Part shown: in pieces, positions 34,928-44,949 of the stretch
Position numbering within the stretch: position 1 is the stretch's first letter
How the letters are laid out: the number at the start of each line of letters is the position of its first letter
Assembly: GCA_006844705.1 (NCBI GenBank)
Contig: SPJS01000063.1
Location: 48,183-112,182 of the forward strand
Direction of reading: 5' to 3'
DNA length: 64,000 nucleotides
DNA from: Methylococcaceae bacterium
GTDB lineage: Bacteria > Pseudomonadota > Gammaproteobacteria > Methylococcales > Methylomonadaceae
Notes under the pieces: generated by a model
Seen by the model: only the letters and a program-made list of their open reading frames with translations
Database searches by the model: none
Told to the model about the DNA's origin: nothing
Made by a program: the position numbers and the translations under genes

Positions 34928-36376
34928 TTACCCTACAGAGCCTTCCAGACTGATACCCAACAAAGCCTGCGCTTCCACTGCAAACTCCATCGGCAGCTCT
35001 TTGAACACTTCCTTGCAGAATCCGTTCACAATCATCGACACCGCATCTTCAGCTGACAAGCCGCGCTGCTGGCAGAAGAACAATTGGTCTTCACTGATTT
35101 TGGAGGTGGTGGCTTCATGCTCCACTTGTGCCGAAGGTTGTTTGACTTCCACATACGGAAAGGTATGCGCGCCACATCTATCGCCGACTAACAAGGAATC
35201 ACACTGGGTATAATTACGCGCCTGAGCGGCAGACTTGGCCACCTTGACCAAACCGCGATAGGTGTTCTGCGCTTTACCGGCAGAAATGCCTTTGGAAATA
35301 ATGGTGCTGGAAGTGTTTTTGCCGACATGAATCATCTTGGTGCCGGTATCGGCCTGCTGATAATTATTGGTCAATGCCACCGAATAGAATTCACCGACTG
35401 AATTATCACCTAACAATACACAGCTGGGGTATTTCCAGGTGATGGCCGAGCCGGTTTCTACCTGTGTCCACGACACTTTGGAATTCGCCCCGCGACATTC
35501 GGCACGCTTGGTGACAAAATTGTATATCCCGCCCTTGCCGTCCTTATCACCAGGGTACCAGTTTTGTACGGTTGAATATTTAATCTCGGCATTGTCCAGC
35601 GCCACCAGCTCTACCACTGCCGCATGTAACTGGTTTTCATCACGCATAGGTGCTGTACACCCTTCCAGATAACTGACATGACTGTCTTCATCGGCAATAA
35701 TCAGGGTGCGTTCAAACTGGCCGGTGTTGGCGGCATTAATACGGAAATACGTGGACAACTCCATCGGGCAGCGCACGCCTTTGGGAATATAAACGAAAGA
35801 GCCATCGGTAAACACCGCGGCATTCAAGGCGGCAAAGAAATTATCACCGGTGGGAACCACACTGCCTAGATACTGCTTGACCAGGTCAGGGTGATCCTGC
35901 AAGGCTTCTGAAATCGGGCAAAAAATCACTCCGGCATCTTTCAGTTTGCCTTTGAATGTCGTAGCGACCGATACACTGTCGAACACCGCATCAACGGCTA
36001 CGCCAGCCAGGCGCTCTTGCTCATCCAGTGGAATCCCAAGTTTTTTGTAGGTCTCCAGCAATTCCGGATCGACTTCATCCAGGCTTTTCGGGCCATCTTC
36101 CTTTTTCTTCGGCGCTGAATAATAGCTGATCGCCTGGTAATCAATCGGATCAATATTCAATTGCGCCCAGTCGGGAGAATCCATTTCCTGCCAGTGTCTG
36201 AATGCTTGCAGCCGGTATTCCAGCATGAATTCCGGTTCATTCTTGACTTTGGACAGACGACGAATGACATCCTCATCCAGACCGGGCGGAAAAGTATCCA
36301 CCTCAAGATCGGTCACAAATCCCTGTTTGTATTCCTGACCGATGAGTTGTTCGATTTCTTGTGTACTTGATGACAT
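34928..36376 (-). CDS. sufB: SUF scaffold subunit SufB
   Basis: Main scaffold subunit of the SufBC2D complex. The 482-residue length is typical. The protein contains [15 protein letters not shown] near residue 45, the [21 protein letters not shown] block (about 193-213), YLEGCTAP with the conserved Cys (about 235-242), and the C-terminal [22 protein letters not shown] block followed by [15 protein letters not shown]. Cys and His residues needed for cluster building are in place. It follows the Rrf2 regulator gene by six bases. Confidence 0.95.
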   Translation of the reverse strand: MSSSTQEIEQLIGQEYKQGFVTDLEVDTFPPGLDEDVIRRLSKVKNEPEFMLEYRLQAFRHWQEMDSPDWAQLNIDPIDYQAISYYSAPKKKEDGPKSLDEVDPELLETYKKLGIPLDEQERLAGVAVDAVFDSVSVATTFKGKLKDAGVIFCPISEALQDHPDLVKQYLGSVVPTGDNFFAALNAAVFTDGSFVYIPKGVRCPMELSTYFRINAANTGQFERTLIIADEDSHVSYLEGCTAPMRDENQLHAAVVELVALDNAEIKYSTVQNWYPGDKDGKGGIYNFVTKRAECRGANSKVSWTQVETGSAITWKYPSCVLLGDNSVGEFYSVALTNNYQQADTGTKMIHVGKNTSSTIISKGISAGKAQNTYRGLVKVAKSAAQARNYTQCDSLLVGDRCGAHTFPYVEVKQPSAQVEHEATTSKISEDQLFFCQQRGLSAEDAVSMIVNGFCKEVFKELPMEFAVEAQALLGISLEGSVG

Positions 36377-36382
36377 AGGCTT

Positions 36383-36832
36383 CTACTTATATAAACTTGC
36401 GACCGGAATCATCACTTCATCCGGTCGCGTAGCGGGTACAATCATATCCGCCAGCGTGACGGACTCCAGCGCATGATGAATCTTTTGGTTGAGCACATGC
36501 CAGTTCCCTTGAATATTACAGCCAGCGGCTTGTTCACAACTTTGATGGGAATCGCTGCATTCGGTCAGTGCGATGGGCCCTTCCAGAGCAAAAATAATGG
36601 CCGCAACAGAAATTTTACTGGCTGCACGCGCCAGGGAATAACCACCTTTTGCTCCTCGTACCGAGGTTAACACCCCCGCTTTTTGCAGATTTTTTAAAAT
36701 CTTGCTGACGGTCGGCAGAGCGATACCGGTACTGTCACAAATTTCCTGTGCAGAATATAAACGGCCTTCTTGCCTGGCCATCACACTTAATATAACTGTG
36801 CCGTAATCAGTCAGTTTGCTTAACTTCAACAT
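36383..36832 (-). CDS. Rrf2/IscR-family regulator of the SUF operon
   Basis: A 149-residue winged-helix repressor of the Rrf2 family, probably sensing iron-sulfur status. The N-terminus MLKLSKLTDYGTVIL and the LPTVSKILKNLQKAGVL recognition helix match the family (SUF system regulator type). Three Cys lie in ECSDSHQSCEQAAGC (about 92-106, spaced C-x6-C-x5-C), with His114 nearby, enough to hold a [2Fe-2S] cluster as in IscR. It is first in the operon ahead of sufB. A perfect IscR type-1 core overlaps its own promoter, so it is probably self-repressed. Confidence 0.9.
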   Translation of the reverse strand: MLKLSKLTDYGTVILSVMARQEGRLYSAQEICDSTGIALPTVSKILKNLQKAGVLTSVRGAKGGYSLARAASKISVAAIIFALEGPIALTECSDSHQSCEQAAGCNIQGNWHVLNQKIHHALESVTLADMIVPATRPDEVMIPVASLYK

Positions 36833-36850
36833 AATGCGTTTTTCTATTTT

Positions 36851-36884
36851 GGACTATTTTAGTCCTATTTAATTTCAGAGTAAA
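36851..36884 (-). promoter_or_regulatory. suf promoter with IscR type-1-like operator
   Basis: GGACTATTTTAGTCC (36851-36865) is a perfect dyad and contains GACTATTTTAGTC, which fits the IscR type-1 core GACTRWWWYAGTC at every position. On the minus strand the -10 TAAAAT (36856-36861) lies inside it, with a 17-base spacer to a weak -35 TTTACT (36879-36884). Confidence 0.7.
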
Positions 36885-36932
36885 GCCACAAACGACACGC
36901 TGAAGAAAAGTTACTTTGAACCTGGAACGAAT

Positions 36933-38732
36933 TCAGGTTGAAGAGACAACGTCGTTATGCTCGCCCAACCAGCTAACCAGATCATCTGCAGGAAGAGGTT
37001 TAGAAAAAAAATACCCTTGCGCTTCGATACATTGGTGTCCTAAAACACACTTTAATTCATCACGGGTCTCTACGCCTTCCGCTATCACCTCGAGCGAAAG
37101 GTTTTTTGCTAACGCCATAATCGCCGTGAAGATAGCTTCATTTGCCGAAGTGGTATGAATATTAGTGATAAAAGAACGATCAATCTTGATTTTATCCAGC
37201 GGCAATTTTCTTAGATAACTAAGACTTGAATACCCCGTACCGAAATCATCTATAGAAATTCTGACACCAAAATCTTTCAAGGCATTCAGTGTTTTTAAAG
37301 TTGTCTCCATTTGTTTCAACATAATACCTTCGGTTAATTCCAGCTCAATGGCGGCCGGGTCAATCTGATGGGCGTCAATGACCGCTTTGAAGTTTTCCAG
37401 AAAATCTTCATGATCCAGCTGTATCGCAGAAACATTTACCGCGACTTTAATCGAAGGCAGACCTTTCTCAAGCCACTTCTTGTGTTGTAAACAGGCCTGA
37501 TCCAGTACCCACAAACCCAATTCATGAATCACACCGCAATCTTCGGCAACCGGAATGAACTTATTGGGGGGGACAAAACCAAGTGTCGGGCTATGCCAAC
37601 GAAGTAACGCTTCAACGCCAATCACACTATTATCCAGCAAGTTAACTTGTGGTTGGTAAACCAAAGTAAACTGTCCATTCTCAAGCGCTTCTTTTAAATT
37701 GATTTCCAGAGAGTTTCTCTCAATCAGCCCCAAATCAAAGTCGGGACTGTAAATAAGAAAATTATTACGCCCCTGCTGCTTGATTTCATACATGGCTGCA
37801 TCAGCCTTGGCAATCACCTCATCTACTGAATTGGCATGCAGAGGAAAAAGAGCCACCCCCAGACTGGCAGTGATATTGACATCACGCTCGTAAATTGTCA
37901 TAGGTTGCCGAACTGACTCAACGATTTTTTCAGCCACATTCTCGCAATCTTCAACATTGATGATATTTTGCAAAATAATGACAAATTCATCACCACCCAG
38001 CCGGGCAACCGTATCGGACTTTCTTATGCACTCACTCAAGCGTTTGGCAACATTGATTAAAATCAAATCGCCAAAAGAATGCCCCAGCGTATCGTTATAA
38101 AATTTGAAGCGATCCAGATCAATAAACATCACCGCTGTTTGCATTTCAGAGCGATGTGCGTTTTGACAGGATTTAACCAGTCGGTCTTTAAATAACAGCC
38201 GGTTTGGCACGCCTGTTAACTGGTCATAATGCGCCAGATAATATAGATCGCGTTGTTTTCTGCGGGTAATTTCTTCCAATAACGCATGCCCGGTCGACAA
38301 CCCGACATACACTTCATTCTGCACGATAATGAACCCATGAGACATATGACGCATGCCGGAATCAATGATAATTTTGGCCAGGTCATCAATCGTGGTGTGA
38401 ATATCAACAATGACCGGGTTATCGATCATGATCTCAGTAATTAACTGTCGATAGTGCAAATCCCTGGCATAGGGCTTGACGAAAATTTCAGTAATCGTAC
38501 CCCTGTCAATCAACCCAACCGGACGATTAAGTTTGTCAACAATGGCCAGCGAGAATAAGCTGGAATCTCTTACAAAGCGGTTTAAGACCTCAACTGACAG
38601 GTCATCATGCAGGATAGGTTCCTGGTAATTGAGCAGTTCTTTAACCGTAGGGGATTCAGCCAGTGACTGATAATCTTCTTCATGCTCATCACCCAGGATA
38701 TTCTGAGCAAAATCCGTCAGCATTTTTTCCAT
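36933..38732 (-). CDS. CBS-GGDEF-EAL c-di-GMP turnover protein
   Basis: A 599-residue cytosolic protein. Two CBS-like repeats (about 30-155) precede a GGDEF domain with an intact GGDEF at 246-250 and an RKSD inhibitory I-site at 237-240. The EAL domain follows, with EALLRW (374-379), ELTEG and the loop DDFGTGYSSLSYL near residue 500. Both catalytic motifs look active, so it could make or break c-di-GMP depending on the CBS ligand (often adenine nucleotides). There is no membrane segment. Control of PNAG synthesis by c-di-GMP is known in other bacteria; a link here is inferred. Confidence 0.92.
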   Translation of the reverse strand: MEKMLTDFAQNILGDEHEEDYQSLAESPTVKELLNYQEPILHDDLSVEVLNRFVRDSSLFSLAIVDKLNRPVGLIDRGTITEIFVKPYARDLHYRQLITEIMIDNPVIVDIHTTIDDLAKIIIDSGMRHMSHGFIIVQNEVYVGLSTGHALLEEITRRKQRDLYYLAHYDQLTGVPNRLLFKDRLVKSCQNAHRSEMQTAVMFIDLDRFKFYNDTLGHSFGDLILINVAKRLSECIRKSDTVARLGGDEFVIILQNIINVEDCENVAEKIVESVRQPMTIYERDVNITASLGVALFPLHANSVDEVIAKADAAMYEIKQQGRNNFLIYSPDFDLGLIERNSLEINLKEALENGQFTLVYQPQVNLLDNSVIGVEALLRWHSPTLGFVPPNKFIPVAEDCGVIHELGLWVLDQACLQHKKWLEKGLPSIKVAVNVSAIQLDHEDFLENFKAVIDAHQIDPAAIELELTEGIMLKQMETTLKTLNALKDFGVRISIDDFGTGYSSLSYLRKLPLDKIKIDRSFITNIHTTSANEAIFTAIMALAKNLSLEVIAEGVETRDELKCVLGHQCIEAQGYFFSKPLPADDLVSWLGEHNDVVSST

Positions 38733-39025
38733 AGAGAAAAATGATTAAAGTAAGCTACGATCTGAAACTACCCCAAGTATATGACAGTTTTATGACGCCG
38801 CTAACAATTATTAAATTACGCTTAACTCAAAAACCGATAACTTATACCAAAAAAGCCGACTACCCGACCCCCAGGAGACTATTGAATAACGTTATGCCGC
38901 AGCTTACTTGAAGAAAAGGCGCATTTTGGGTCATTATTTAACGCCGCATTGGCACGTGCACTAGTTGTCAACCGCCTGCCAGGCTCCGCCTTTCCATTGA
39001 TTCAAAAAAACTGTGTTCTGTAAAA
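38733..39025. other. 293-base gap between ppk1 and the CBS-GGDEF-EAL gene
   Basis: No gene or clear site is visible. It must hold the promoter of the GGDEF/EAL gene and the 3' region of ppk1; no convincing -10/-35 pair or stem-loop terminator could be picked out by eye. Confidence 0.4.
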
Positions 39026-41128
39026 TTATTGAATGGCTATATTTAACAGCTCAGACTGAACCTGATAGCTTTCTTCGTTTTCCTTTGGTTGCATTTGCAT
39101 ATATTGTCCATCCTCCTGTAACAACCAGGCCTGAGAATTATCATTCAAATAATAATCCAGATCATTCATGATTCTTTCATGCAATTTTTTATCTTCAATT
39201 GGAAAACAGGTTTCCACGCGGCGAAACATATTTCGGTTCATTAAATCCGCGCTGGCACAAAATAACTGCCAGTTGCCATTATTGGAAAAGGCATAGACAC
39301 GGGTATGTTCAAGAAAACGCCCGATAATTGAGCGCACTTCAATATTTTCAGACACGCCCGGTACACCGGGACGCAGGCAACAGATACCTCTGACAATAAG
39401 TTTGATGTCCACCCCGGCCTGAGACGCACGATACAAGGCCTGGATTGCCTGCTCTTCTACAACGGCATTCACCTTGATGATAATTTTCGCTGGCTTGCCC
39501 TTCAGTGCGTTATCCCGTTCGCGATCAATCATTTTGATCAAGCCGGAATGCAAAGTAAAAGGGGACTGTAACAGTTTGTTGAGCTTGGTGACCTTACCGA
39601 GGCTGGTCAGCTGGACAAAAATGCGCCGCACATCCTCTCCCAGTTCTTTCTGACAGGAAAACAAACCGTAATCAGTATAAAGCCGGGCCGTCTTGGGGTG
39701 ATAATTTCCAGTCCCCAGGTGCACATAATTGCGTAACACATCGTTTTCCTTGCGCAATACCAGACACATTTTTGCGTGCGTTTTATAGCCCACAACGCCA
39801 TACACCACATGCACCGCAGCTTCCTGTAGCTTTGCCGCCAACCCGATGTTTTCCTTCTCATCAAATCGCGCTCTCAATTCGATCACGACAGTGACTTCTT
39901 TCCCCGCACGAGCCGCCTTGATTAATGCATTTACTATCGGCGAATCATCACCGGTACGATACAGGGTTTGCTTGATGCCGATAACATTGGGGTCCATCGC
40001 TGCCTGCCGTAAAAACTCTACAACAGGCATAAATGATTCGAAAGGATGGTGCAATAAAACATCCTGCTCTCGTATCGCGGCAAAAATATCTCTTTTGCGC
40101 CCCAGCAATTTAGGAACGAAAGGCTTGAAGGGAACAAATTTCAAATCAGGACGATCGACTGCGCTGTATATTGCCTGCAAGCGACTGACATTAACCGGGC
40201 CATTGGCCAGAAACACATGGTTATCAGGCAACCCAAAGCGCGATTGCAGAAAATGGATGGTTTCAGAGGGGCAATTGGCATCAATTTCCAGACGCACTTC
40301 ATCGCCATAGTTGCGCATAGCCAGCTCACCTTCCACCGCATGCAATAAATCGTCAATTGCATCATCATCTACGAAGAAGTCGCTGTTACGCGTGACTCTG
40401 AATTGATGACAGCCTTTCACTTTCATACCATTAAACAGCAGAGCAACAAAATCATGAATAATCGAAGAAAGAAAGACAAAGTCATACGAGCCGCTGCTTG
40501 TCTCCTCTGTCGGCAATTTTACAATCCTGGGCAGGGCGCGTGGCGCCTGAATGATTGCTCGCGCGCTGTTACGGCCAAATGCGTCTTTCCCGGTCAGCGA
40601 CACGATAAAATTTAAACTTTTATTCAGAATTCTGGGAAAAGGGTGTGCCGAATCCAGGCCAACCGGGGTCAGAATCGGCAACAACTCATTATTAAAATAA
40701 GCCTCCAGCCATTGTCTTTGTTGTTCATTCCAGTCGCTACGGCGAATAAAGCGAATATTTTCCTGCTCAAGCTGAGGCAATAACACTTCATTCAACATGC
40801 GGTACTGCTCATCCACCAGCGTGTGTGTCTTTGATGCAATGCGATCCAACTGCTCTTGCGGCGTCAATCCATCTGCGGCAGCAACATCGGGATCCATTTC
40901 TGCCATTTGCAACACACTGGCCACCCGAACTTCAAAAAACTCATCCAGGTTTGAACAGGAAATACACAGATAATTAAGCCGCTCCAACAAGGGTAATGAT
41001 TCATTTTTAGCCTGTGCCAGCACCCGGATATTGAATTCCAACAGGCTCAACTCCCGGTTGAGATAGTATTCTGGCAGAGTCAAATCGATACTTTGTTCAT
41101 CCGTTGGAGGGGTATTACCATTTGTCAT
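39026..41128 (-). CDS. ppk1: Polyphosphate kinase 1
   Basis: Makes inorganic polyphosphate from ATP. The 700-residue protein has the N-terminal helical domain (YYLNRELSLLEFNIRVL, about 21-37), the head domain, and the two PLD-like catalytic domains with IELRARFDEKENI (about 420-432), the phosphohistidine region YKTHAKMCLV (His at about 454) and the C-terminal IVRGICCLRPGVPG block (about 600-613). All key residues are present and the length is normal. It is the last gene of a minus-strand run with folP and the PLP enzyme, 25 bases after the latter. Confidence 0.95.
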   Translation of the reverse strand: MTNGNTPPTDEQSIDLTLPEYYLNRELSLLEFNIRVLAQAKNESLPLLERLNYLCISCSNLDEFFEVRVASVLQMAEMDPDVAAADGLTPQEQLDRIASKTHTLVDEQYRMLNEVLLPQLEQENIRFIRRSDWNEQQRQWLEAYFNNELLPILTPVGLDSAHPFPRILNKSLNFIVSLTGKDAFGRNSARAIIQAPRALPRIVKLPTEETSSGSYDFVFLSSIIHDFVALLFNGMKVKGCHQFRVTRNSDFFVDDDAIDDLLHAVEGELAMRNYGDEVRLEIDANCPSETIHFLQSRFGLPDNHVFLANGPVNVSRLQAIYSAVDRPDLKFVPFKPFVPKLLGRKRDIFAAIREQDVLLHHPFESFMPVVEFLRQAAMDPNVIGIKQTLYRTGDDSPIVNALIKAARAGKEVTVVIELRARFDEKENIGLAAKLQEAAVHVVYGVVGYKTHAKMCLVLRKENDVLRNYVHLGTGNYHPKTARLYTDYGLFSCQKELGEDVRRIFVQLTSLGKVTKLNKLLQSPFTLHSGLIKMIDRERDNALKGKPAKIIIKVNAVVEEQAIQALYRASQAGVDIKLIVRGICCLRPGVPGVSENIEVRSIIGRFLEHTRVYAFSNNGNWQLFCASADLMNRNMFRRVETCFPIEDKKLHERIMNDLDYYLNDNSQAWLLQEDGQYMQMQPKENEESYQVQSELLNIAIQ

Positions 41129-41153
41129 GATGTTGTTTTCCTTTAGCCTGTTG

Positions 41154-42068
41154 TTAATTTTTACTGTTCACAATGTTGTGCTGACGACGCCCTTGCAATC
41201 CGCCCGTATGCAATGCCACAATCCGTGCACCGCGTTCAAACCGGTCTGATTGAACCAGATCATAAAGTGCATAAAACATTTTTCCTGAATACACCGGTTC
41301 GAGCTCAATACCATGGGCCTGTTCAAACCGGATAATAAATGCGTCCAACGCGGGTTTCGTTTTGGCAAATCCCCCGAAATGATAGCCTAATTCCAGGGAC
41401 CAATGTGTTACAGGATCATTTAACATCCCATAGATTTCTTCCCGCAAAAATTCAGCCCCTTTAAGTGCAGCGATGACGATGACATGTGTCTGATTGCTGC
41501 TTGCGCCTATCAACCCTGCCGCTGTTGTTCCTGTTCCGGCAGGCACAATAAGGTAATCGGGTGTGAAAGGAAGTTCTTGCAGGATGTCCTGTACGCCCTG
41601 CAATGCCAGCGGGGAAGCACCGCCTTCAGGCAGCCAATAATCTTCTGAACATAGACCTGGAAAAGCATCAAACTGCTTGAATTGACGTAACGCCCTATAT
41701 TCAGAACGACTGATAAATATTATATCCATATCCCATCTGACCAGGTCGGTTAGGGTTGGATTAAGGTGTACCGGCCTCTCTCCCCGTACATAAGCTGCCG
41801 TTCGGATGCCAAGCTCCTTCCCCACATAAGCCAGTGCATGTAAATGGTTGGAATATGCGCCGCCCATGCTGACGATGCGTTTACAGCTTTTCGCCTTCAC
41901 ATCCTGCAGAATATATTTTAATTTTCGCCATTTATTGCCGGAAATCACAGGATGAATCAAATCATCGCGTTTTATCCAACATTCAATACCTTGTTCTTCA
42001 AATACCGGGTGGCTTAACTGCTGGCATGGAGGTTCATTTAAAATTGTCTCTAATGCGTCAAGTTTCAT
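41154..42068 (-). CDS. PLP-dependent D-cysteine desulfhydrase / ACC deaminase family protein
   Basis: A 304-residue fold-type II PLP enzyme. I start it at the ATG at 42068, which overlaps the folP end by 11 bases and gives MKLDALETILNEPPCQQ; the longer frame to 42137 runs inside folP. The PLP lysine is in SGNKWRKLKYIL (about 44-55). GGAYSNHLHALAY (about 68-80) binds phosphate and substrate, and PAGTGTTAAGLIG is the glycine-rich phosphate cup. Family members deaminate D-cysteine or 1-aminocyclopropane-1-carboxylate; the substrate here cannot be told from sequence. Confidence 0.85.
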   Translation of the reverse strand: MKLDALETILNEPPCQQLSHPVFEEQGIECWIKRDDLIHPVISGNKWRKLKYILQDVKAKSCKRIVSMGGAYSNHLHALAYVGKELGIRTAAYVRGERPVHLNPTLTDLVRWDMDIIFISRSEYRALRQFKQFDAFPGLCSEDYWLPEGGASPLALQGVQDILQELPFTPDYLIVPAGTGTTAAGLIGASSNQTHVIVIAALKGAEFLREEIYGMLNDPVTHWSLELGYHFGGFAKTKPALDAFIIRFEQAHGIELEPVYSGKMFYALYDLVQSDRFERGARIVALHTGGLQGRRQHNIVNSKN

Positions 42069-42900
42069 GCTGTTTTGCTTGCATGATTTCCCAGCTGAGG
42101 TCCAATGCATGGCGGTTTTCTTTAACATCATGAACACGAAACATTTTTACTCCGGCCAATACGCCAATGGCCGTTGTGACAACGGTGGCCGAGACCAGTT
42201 CAGCAGGTGACGCCACCTGACAAATACTGCCCATGAATCGTTTTCGACTGGCTCCCAGTAACACTGGCCACCCTGATTGAGCAAAACGATCAAGATGCGC
42301 CATCAAATCCAGATTATCCTGTTTGCGTTTACCAAAGCCGATACCCGGGTCAATCGCAATATGTTGGCGTGCAATCCCGGCAGCCAAGGCTGCTTCCGCT
42401 CTGGCGTGCAGATGCTCCAGCACCTCTTTGACCACAGCATCGTAATGCGGATTGTCCTGCATGGTTTTTGGAATACCTGCCATGTGCATCAGGATAACCG
42501 GCACCTGTTTTTGCGCAGCAAAAGACAACATGTTGCTGTCACCCTGTCCGGCCGAAATATCATTGATGATGTTTGCACCCGCATGCCATGCAGCCTCTGC
42601 AACATCAGACCAGGTTGTATCGATGCTGATCAAGACATCATCTGACACCTCATTGCGAATGCGCGTGATGATGGGCACCACGCGTTTGATCTGCTCTTCA
42701 ATCGCCACAGAATCTGAGCCTGGACGGCTTGACTCACCGCCAATATCGATAATATCAGCTCCTTCTTCAATCATTTGCTGACAATGTTTGACCGCCGCAT
42801 TGACATCATTAAACTGCCCACCATCAGAAAAACTGTCGGGTGTCGCATTCAAAATGCCCATCAACACGGGTTTATTTATCTGTGTAAAATCAAAGACCAT
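42058..42900 (-). CDS. folP: Dihydropteroate synthase
   Basis: Condenses p-aminobenzoate with the pterin pyrophosphate in folate synthesis. I start at the ATG at 42900 (MVFDFTQINKPVLMGILNATPDSFSDGG region), giving 280 residues; the frame further upstream is unlikely. Signatures: NATPDSFSDGG, DIGGESSRPGSD (about 56-67), SIDTTW, NDISAG, and LLGASRKRFMGS (about 215-226) with the conserved K-R. It is divergent from the H4MPT cluster, which itself contains a dihydropteroate-synthase-like gene, so the two pterin pathways share this locus. Confidence 0.95.
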   Translation of the reverse strand: MVFDFTQINKPVLMGILNATPDSFSDGGQFNDVNAAVKHCQQMIEEGADIIDIGGESSRPGSDSVAIEEQIKRVVPIITRIRNEVSDDVLISIDTTWSDVAEAAWHAGANIINDISAGQGDSNMLSFAAQKQVPVILMHMAGIPKTMQDNPHYDAVVKEVLEHLHARAEAALAAGIARQHIAIDPGIGFGKRKQDNLDLMAHLDRFAQSGWPVLLGASRKRFMGSICQVASPAELVSATVVTTAIGVLAGVKMFRVHDVKENRHALDLSWEIMQAKQHET

Positions 42901-42994
42901 TTGAAATATCTTCCAATATAAAAGCTCATGTTGCACATCCACTGGCTGCACAAGGCCGCTGAAAGCCGTTGCCAACCGCATGCCAAGTTTCCAG

Positions 42995-43000
42995 TATAAT
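42995..43000 (+). promoter_or_regulatory. Candidate -10 box of the H4MPT operon
   Basis: A perfect TATAAT lies 27 bases before the ATG at 43028. No clear -35 is found at 16-18 bases; TTGCCA (42969-42974) is 20 bases away, which is too far for a good match. Confidence 0.4.
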
Positions 43001-43027
43001 GCCCTGATTACATCAAGAAAGCAGTAA

Positions 43028-43564
43028 ATGAAACAACCTCGACTTGCCTGGGCAGTGACCGGCTCTGGTCATTATATTGAAGAATGCATCGAATTTCTGT
43101 TAACGCTGGACCAGGTGGATTTATACTTGAGTCAGGCTGGAGAAGAAGTTTTGAAAATGTATGCCATCGATTTAAACATGTTGAAGCAAAAAATGCCGGT
43201 GTATCGGGATAAGGCCGCCTCTGCCCCACCGGTCGGACTGTTTTATACCGGGCACTATCATACTTTTGTGATGGCGCCGACGACATCCAACACCATAGCA
43301 AAATGTGTCCTGGGTATTGCCGATTCGCTGGTAACCAATCTTTATTCACAAGCCGGCAAATGCCGTGTCCCCAGCATTGTCTACCCCTGCGATATCGCGC
43401 CGGAGATGGAAACCACGGCGCCCAAAAACAAAAAAGTCATGGTCTACCCGCGCAAGATTGACCTGAAAGGCACAGACAAAATCCGCCAGTTTGAATATAC
43501 CGATGTGGTAGAAAGTGTGGATGAATTAATCACCTCCGTAAACCAGCGGCTTGCCTCACTGTGA
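43028..43564 (+). CDS. afpA: AfpA-like flavoprotein of H4MPT-linked C1 metabolism
   Basis: A 178-residue flavoprotein of the family that includes archaeal flavoprotein AfpA and dihydromethanopterin reductase DmrB. It shows WAVTGSGHYIEECIEFLL at the N-terminus (flavin-phosphate-binding loop), APTTSNTIAKCVLGIADSLVTN (about 89-110) and VYPCDIAPE (about 119-127). In H4MPT-using methylotrophs such genes sit in pterin cofactor clusters and are thought to reduce dihydromethanopterin. It is the first gene of the plus-strand cluster 43028-47522. The exact reaction is inferred. Confidence 0.8.
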   Translation: MKQPRLAWAVTGSGHYIEECIEFLLTLDQVDLYLSQAGEEVLKMYAIDLNMLKQKMPVYRDKAASAPPVGLFYTGHYHTFVMAPTTSNTIAKCVLGIADSLVTNLYSQAGKCRVPSIVYPCDIAPEMETTAPKNKKVMVYPRKIDLKGTDKIRQFEYTDVVESVDELITSVNQRLASL

Positions 43565-44949
43565 GCGAACATATCTTATTCATCACCGGCTCGCTGGCAG
43601 AAAAGCAGGTGCATCAAGTGCTGGAGACAATGCAGCCGGAGTTTACTTATACCGTTCATCAATTGGGGCTGAAAGTCGCCGCCCTGATGACCACCGACAT
43701 GGTGATACGTCGCTTGAAAGACACCTTTAATGCTGACCGCATGATTCTGCCCGGGCGCTGCCGTGGCGACCTGCACGCCCTGCAACAACATTTTGAATTA
43801 CCCGTCGCCCGCGGGCCTGAAGAAATCAAGGATTTGCCCCGCTATTTTGGCAAGGCGGCACTGCAGACAGACTTGTCACAATACAGCGTAAAAATCTTTG
43901 CTGAAATCACCGATGCCCCGCATTTAACAGTTGCCCAAATTATTGAACGCGCGCATTATTACCACAATAACGGTGCCGATGTGATTGATGTGGGTTGCAT
44001 TCCCGATGTTGATTTCCCGCATATGGTTGAAGCCATCCGCGCATTAAAACAGGAAGGCTTTAACGTCAGTGTGGATTCTCTGAATGACATGGATTTGTTA
44101 CGCGGCGGCAAAGCGGGTGCGGACTATTTATTAAGCCTGACATCCAGCACATTGTGGATTGCTGATGACGTCGAGTCCACACCCATCCTTATCCCGGAAG
44201 TTCATGGTGATTTAAGCTCGCTGACCCACGCTGTTGACATCATGCTGCAGAAAAAGCGTGCGTTTATTGTTGACCCCATCCTCGACCCGATTCATTTTGG
44301 CTTTACTGAATCACTGGTACGCAACTATCAATTCCGTCAACAATACCCGGAAGTTGAAATGATGCTGGGGGTGGGCAACCTGACTGAATTGACCCATGCG
44401 GATACCGTTGGCATGAATGCGCTGTTGATGGGCGTTTGCTCGGAACTGAATATTAACCACATTTTGGCTACCGAAGTCAGTCAGCATGCCTGTCGCGCGG
44501 TGCGTGAAGCCGATGGAGCCCGGCGCATTATGCATGCAGCAAAGTCTGCCAATGCACTGCCCAAGCATGTCGACGATCAGTTAATGACGGTGCATGACAC
44601 CCGTCCATTCCCCTATCAAACTGATGAAATAAAGGAACTGGCACGCGCGATCAAAGACCCGAGTTACCGCATCCAGACCTCTGCTGACGGTATACATATT
44701 TTCAACCGGGATGGCTTCCACAGTGCACAAGACCCGTTTGAGCTTTATCCGGCACTGGGCGTGGAACAAGATGGCGGCCATGCCTTTTATCTGGGTGTCG
44801 AGCTGGCACGAGCAGAAATCGCCTGGCAACTGGGCAAACGCTTTACCCAGGACGAAGCACTGGACTGGGGCTGCGCTTCGGCACATAATGAGACCACCAT
44901 TGATCTGCATACCTTTAAACCTGCGGGCACCACGCTGAATAAAAAATGA
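43561..44949 (+). CDS. Dihydropteroate-synthase-like protein (DUF6513) of the H4MPT cluster
   Basis: A 462-residue protein with an N-terminal domain (about 1-125, LFITGSLAEKQVHQVLE) and a pterin-binding TIM barrel related to dihydropteroate synthase: ADVIDVGCIPD (about 138-148), SVDSLND and GVGNLTELTHAD near residue 280. It begins with GTG overlapping the afpA stop by four bases. Homologues occur in the H4MPT gene islands of methylotrophs and are essential or important for C1 growth there; the likely role is forming the pterin-arylamine bond or a related step of H4MPT synthesis. That step is inference. Confidence 0.85.
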   Translation: MSEHILFITGSLAEKQVHQVLETMQPEFTYTVHQLGLKVAALMTTDMVIRRLKDTFNADRMILPGRCRGDLHALQQHFELPVARGPEEIKDLPRYFGKAALQTDLSQYSVKIFAEITDAPHLTVAQIIERAHYYHNNGADVIDVGCIPDVDFPHMVEAIRALKQEGFNVSVDSLNDMDLLRGGKAGADYLLSLTSSTLWIADDVESTPILIPEVHGDLSSLTHAVDIMLQKKRAFIVDPILDPIHFGFTESLVRNYQFRQQYPEVEMMLGVGNLTELTHADTVGMNALLMGVCSELNINHILATEVSQHACRAVREADGARRIMHAAKSANALPKHVDDQLMTVHDTRPFPYQTDEIKELARAIKDPSYRIQTSADGIHIFNRDGFHSAQDPFELYPALGVEQDGGHAFYLGVELARAEIAWQLGKRFTQDEALDWGCASAHNETTIDLHTFKPAGTTLNKK

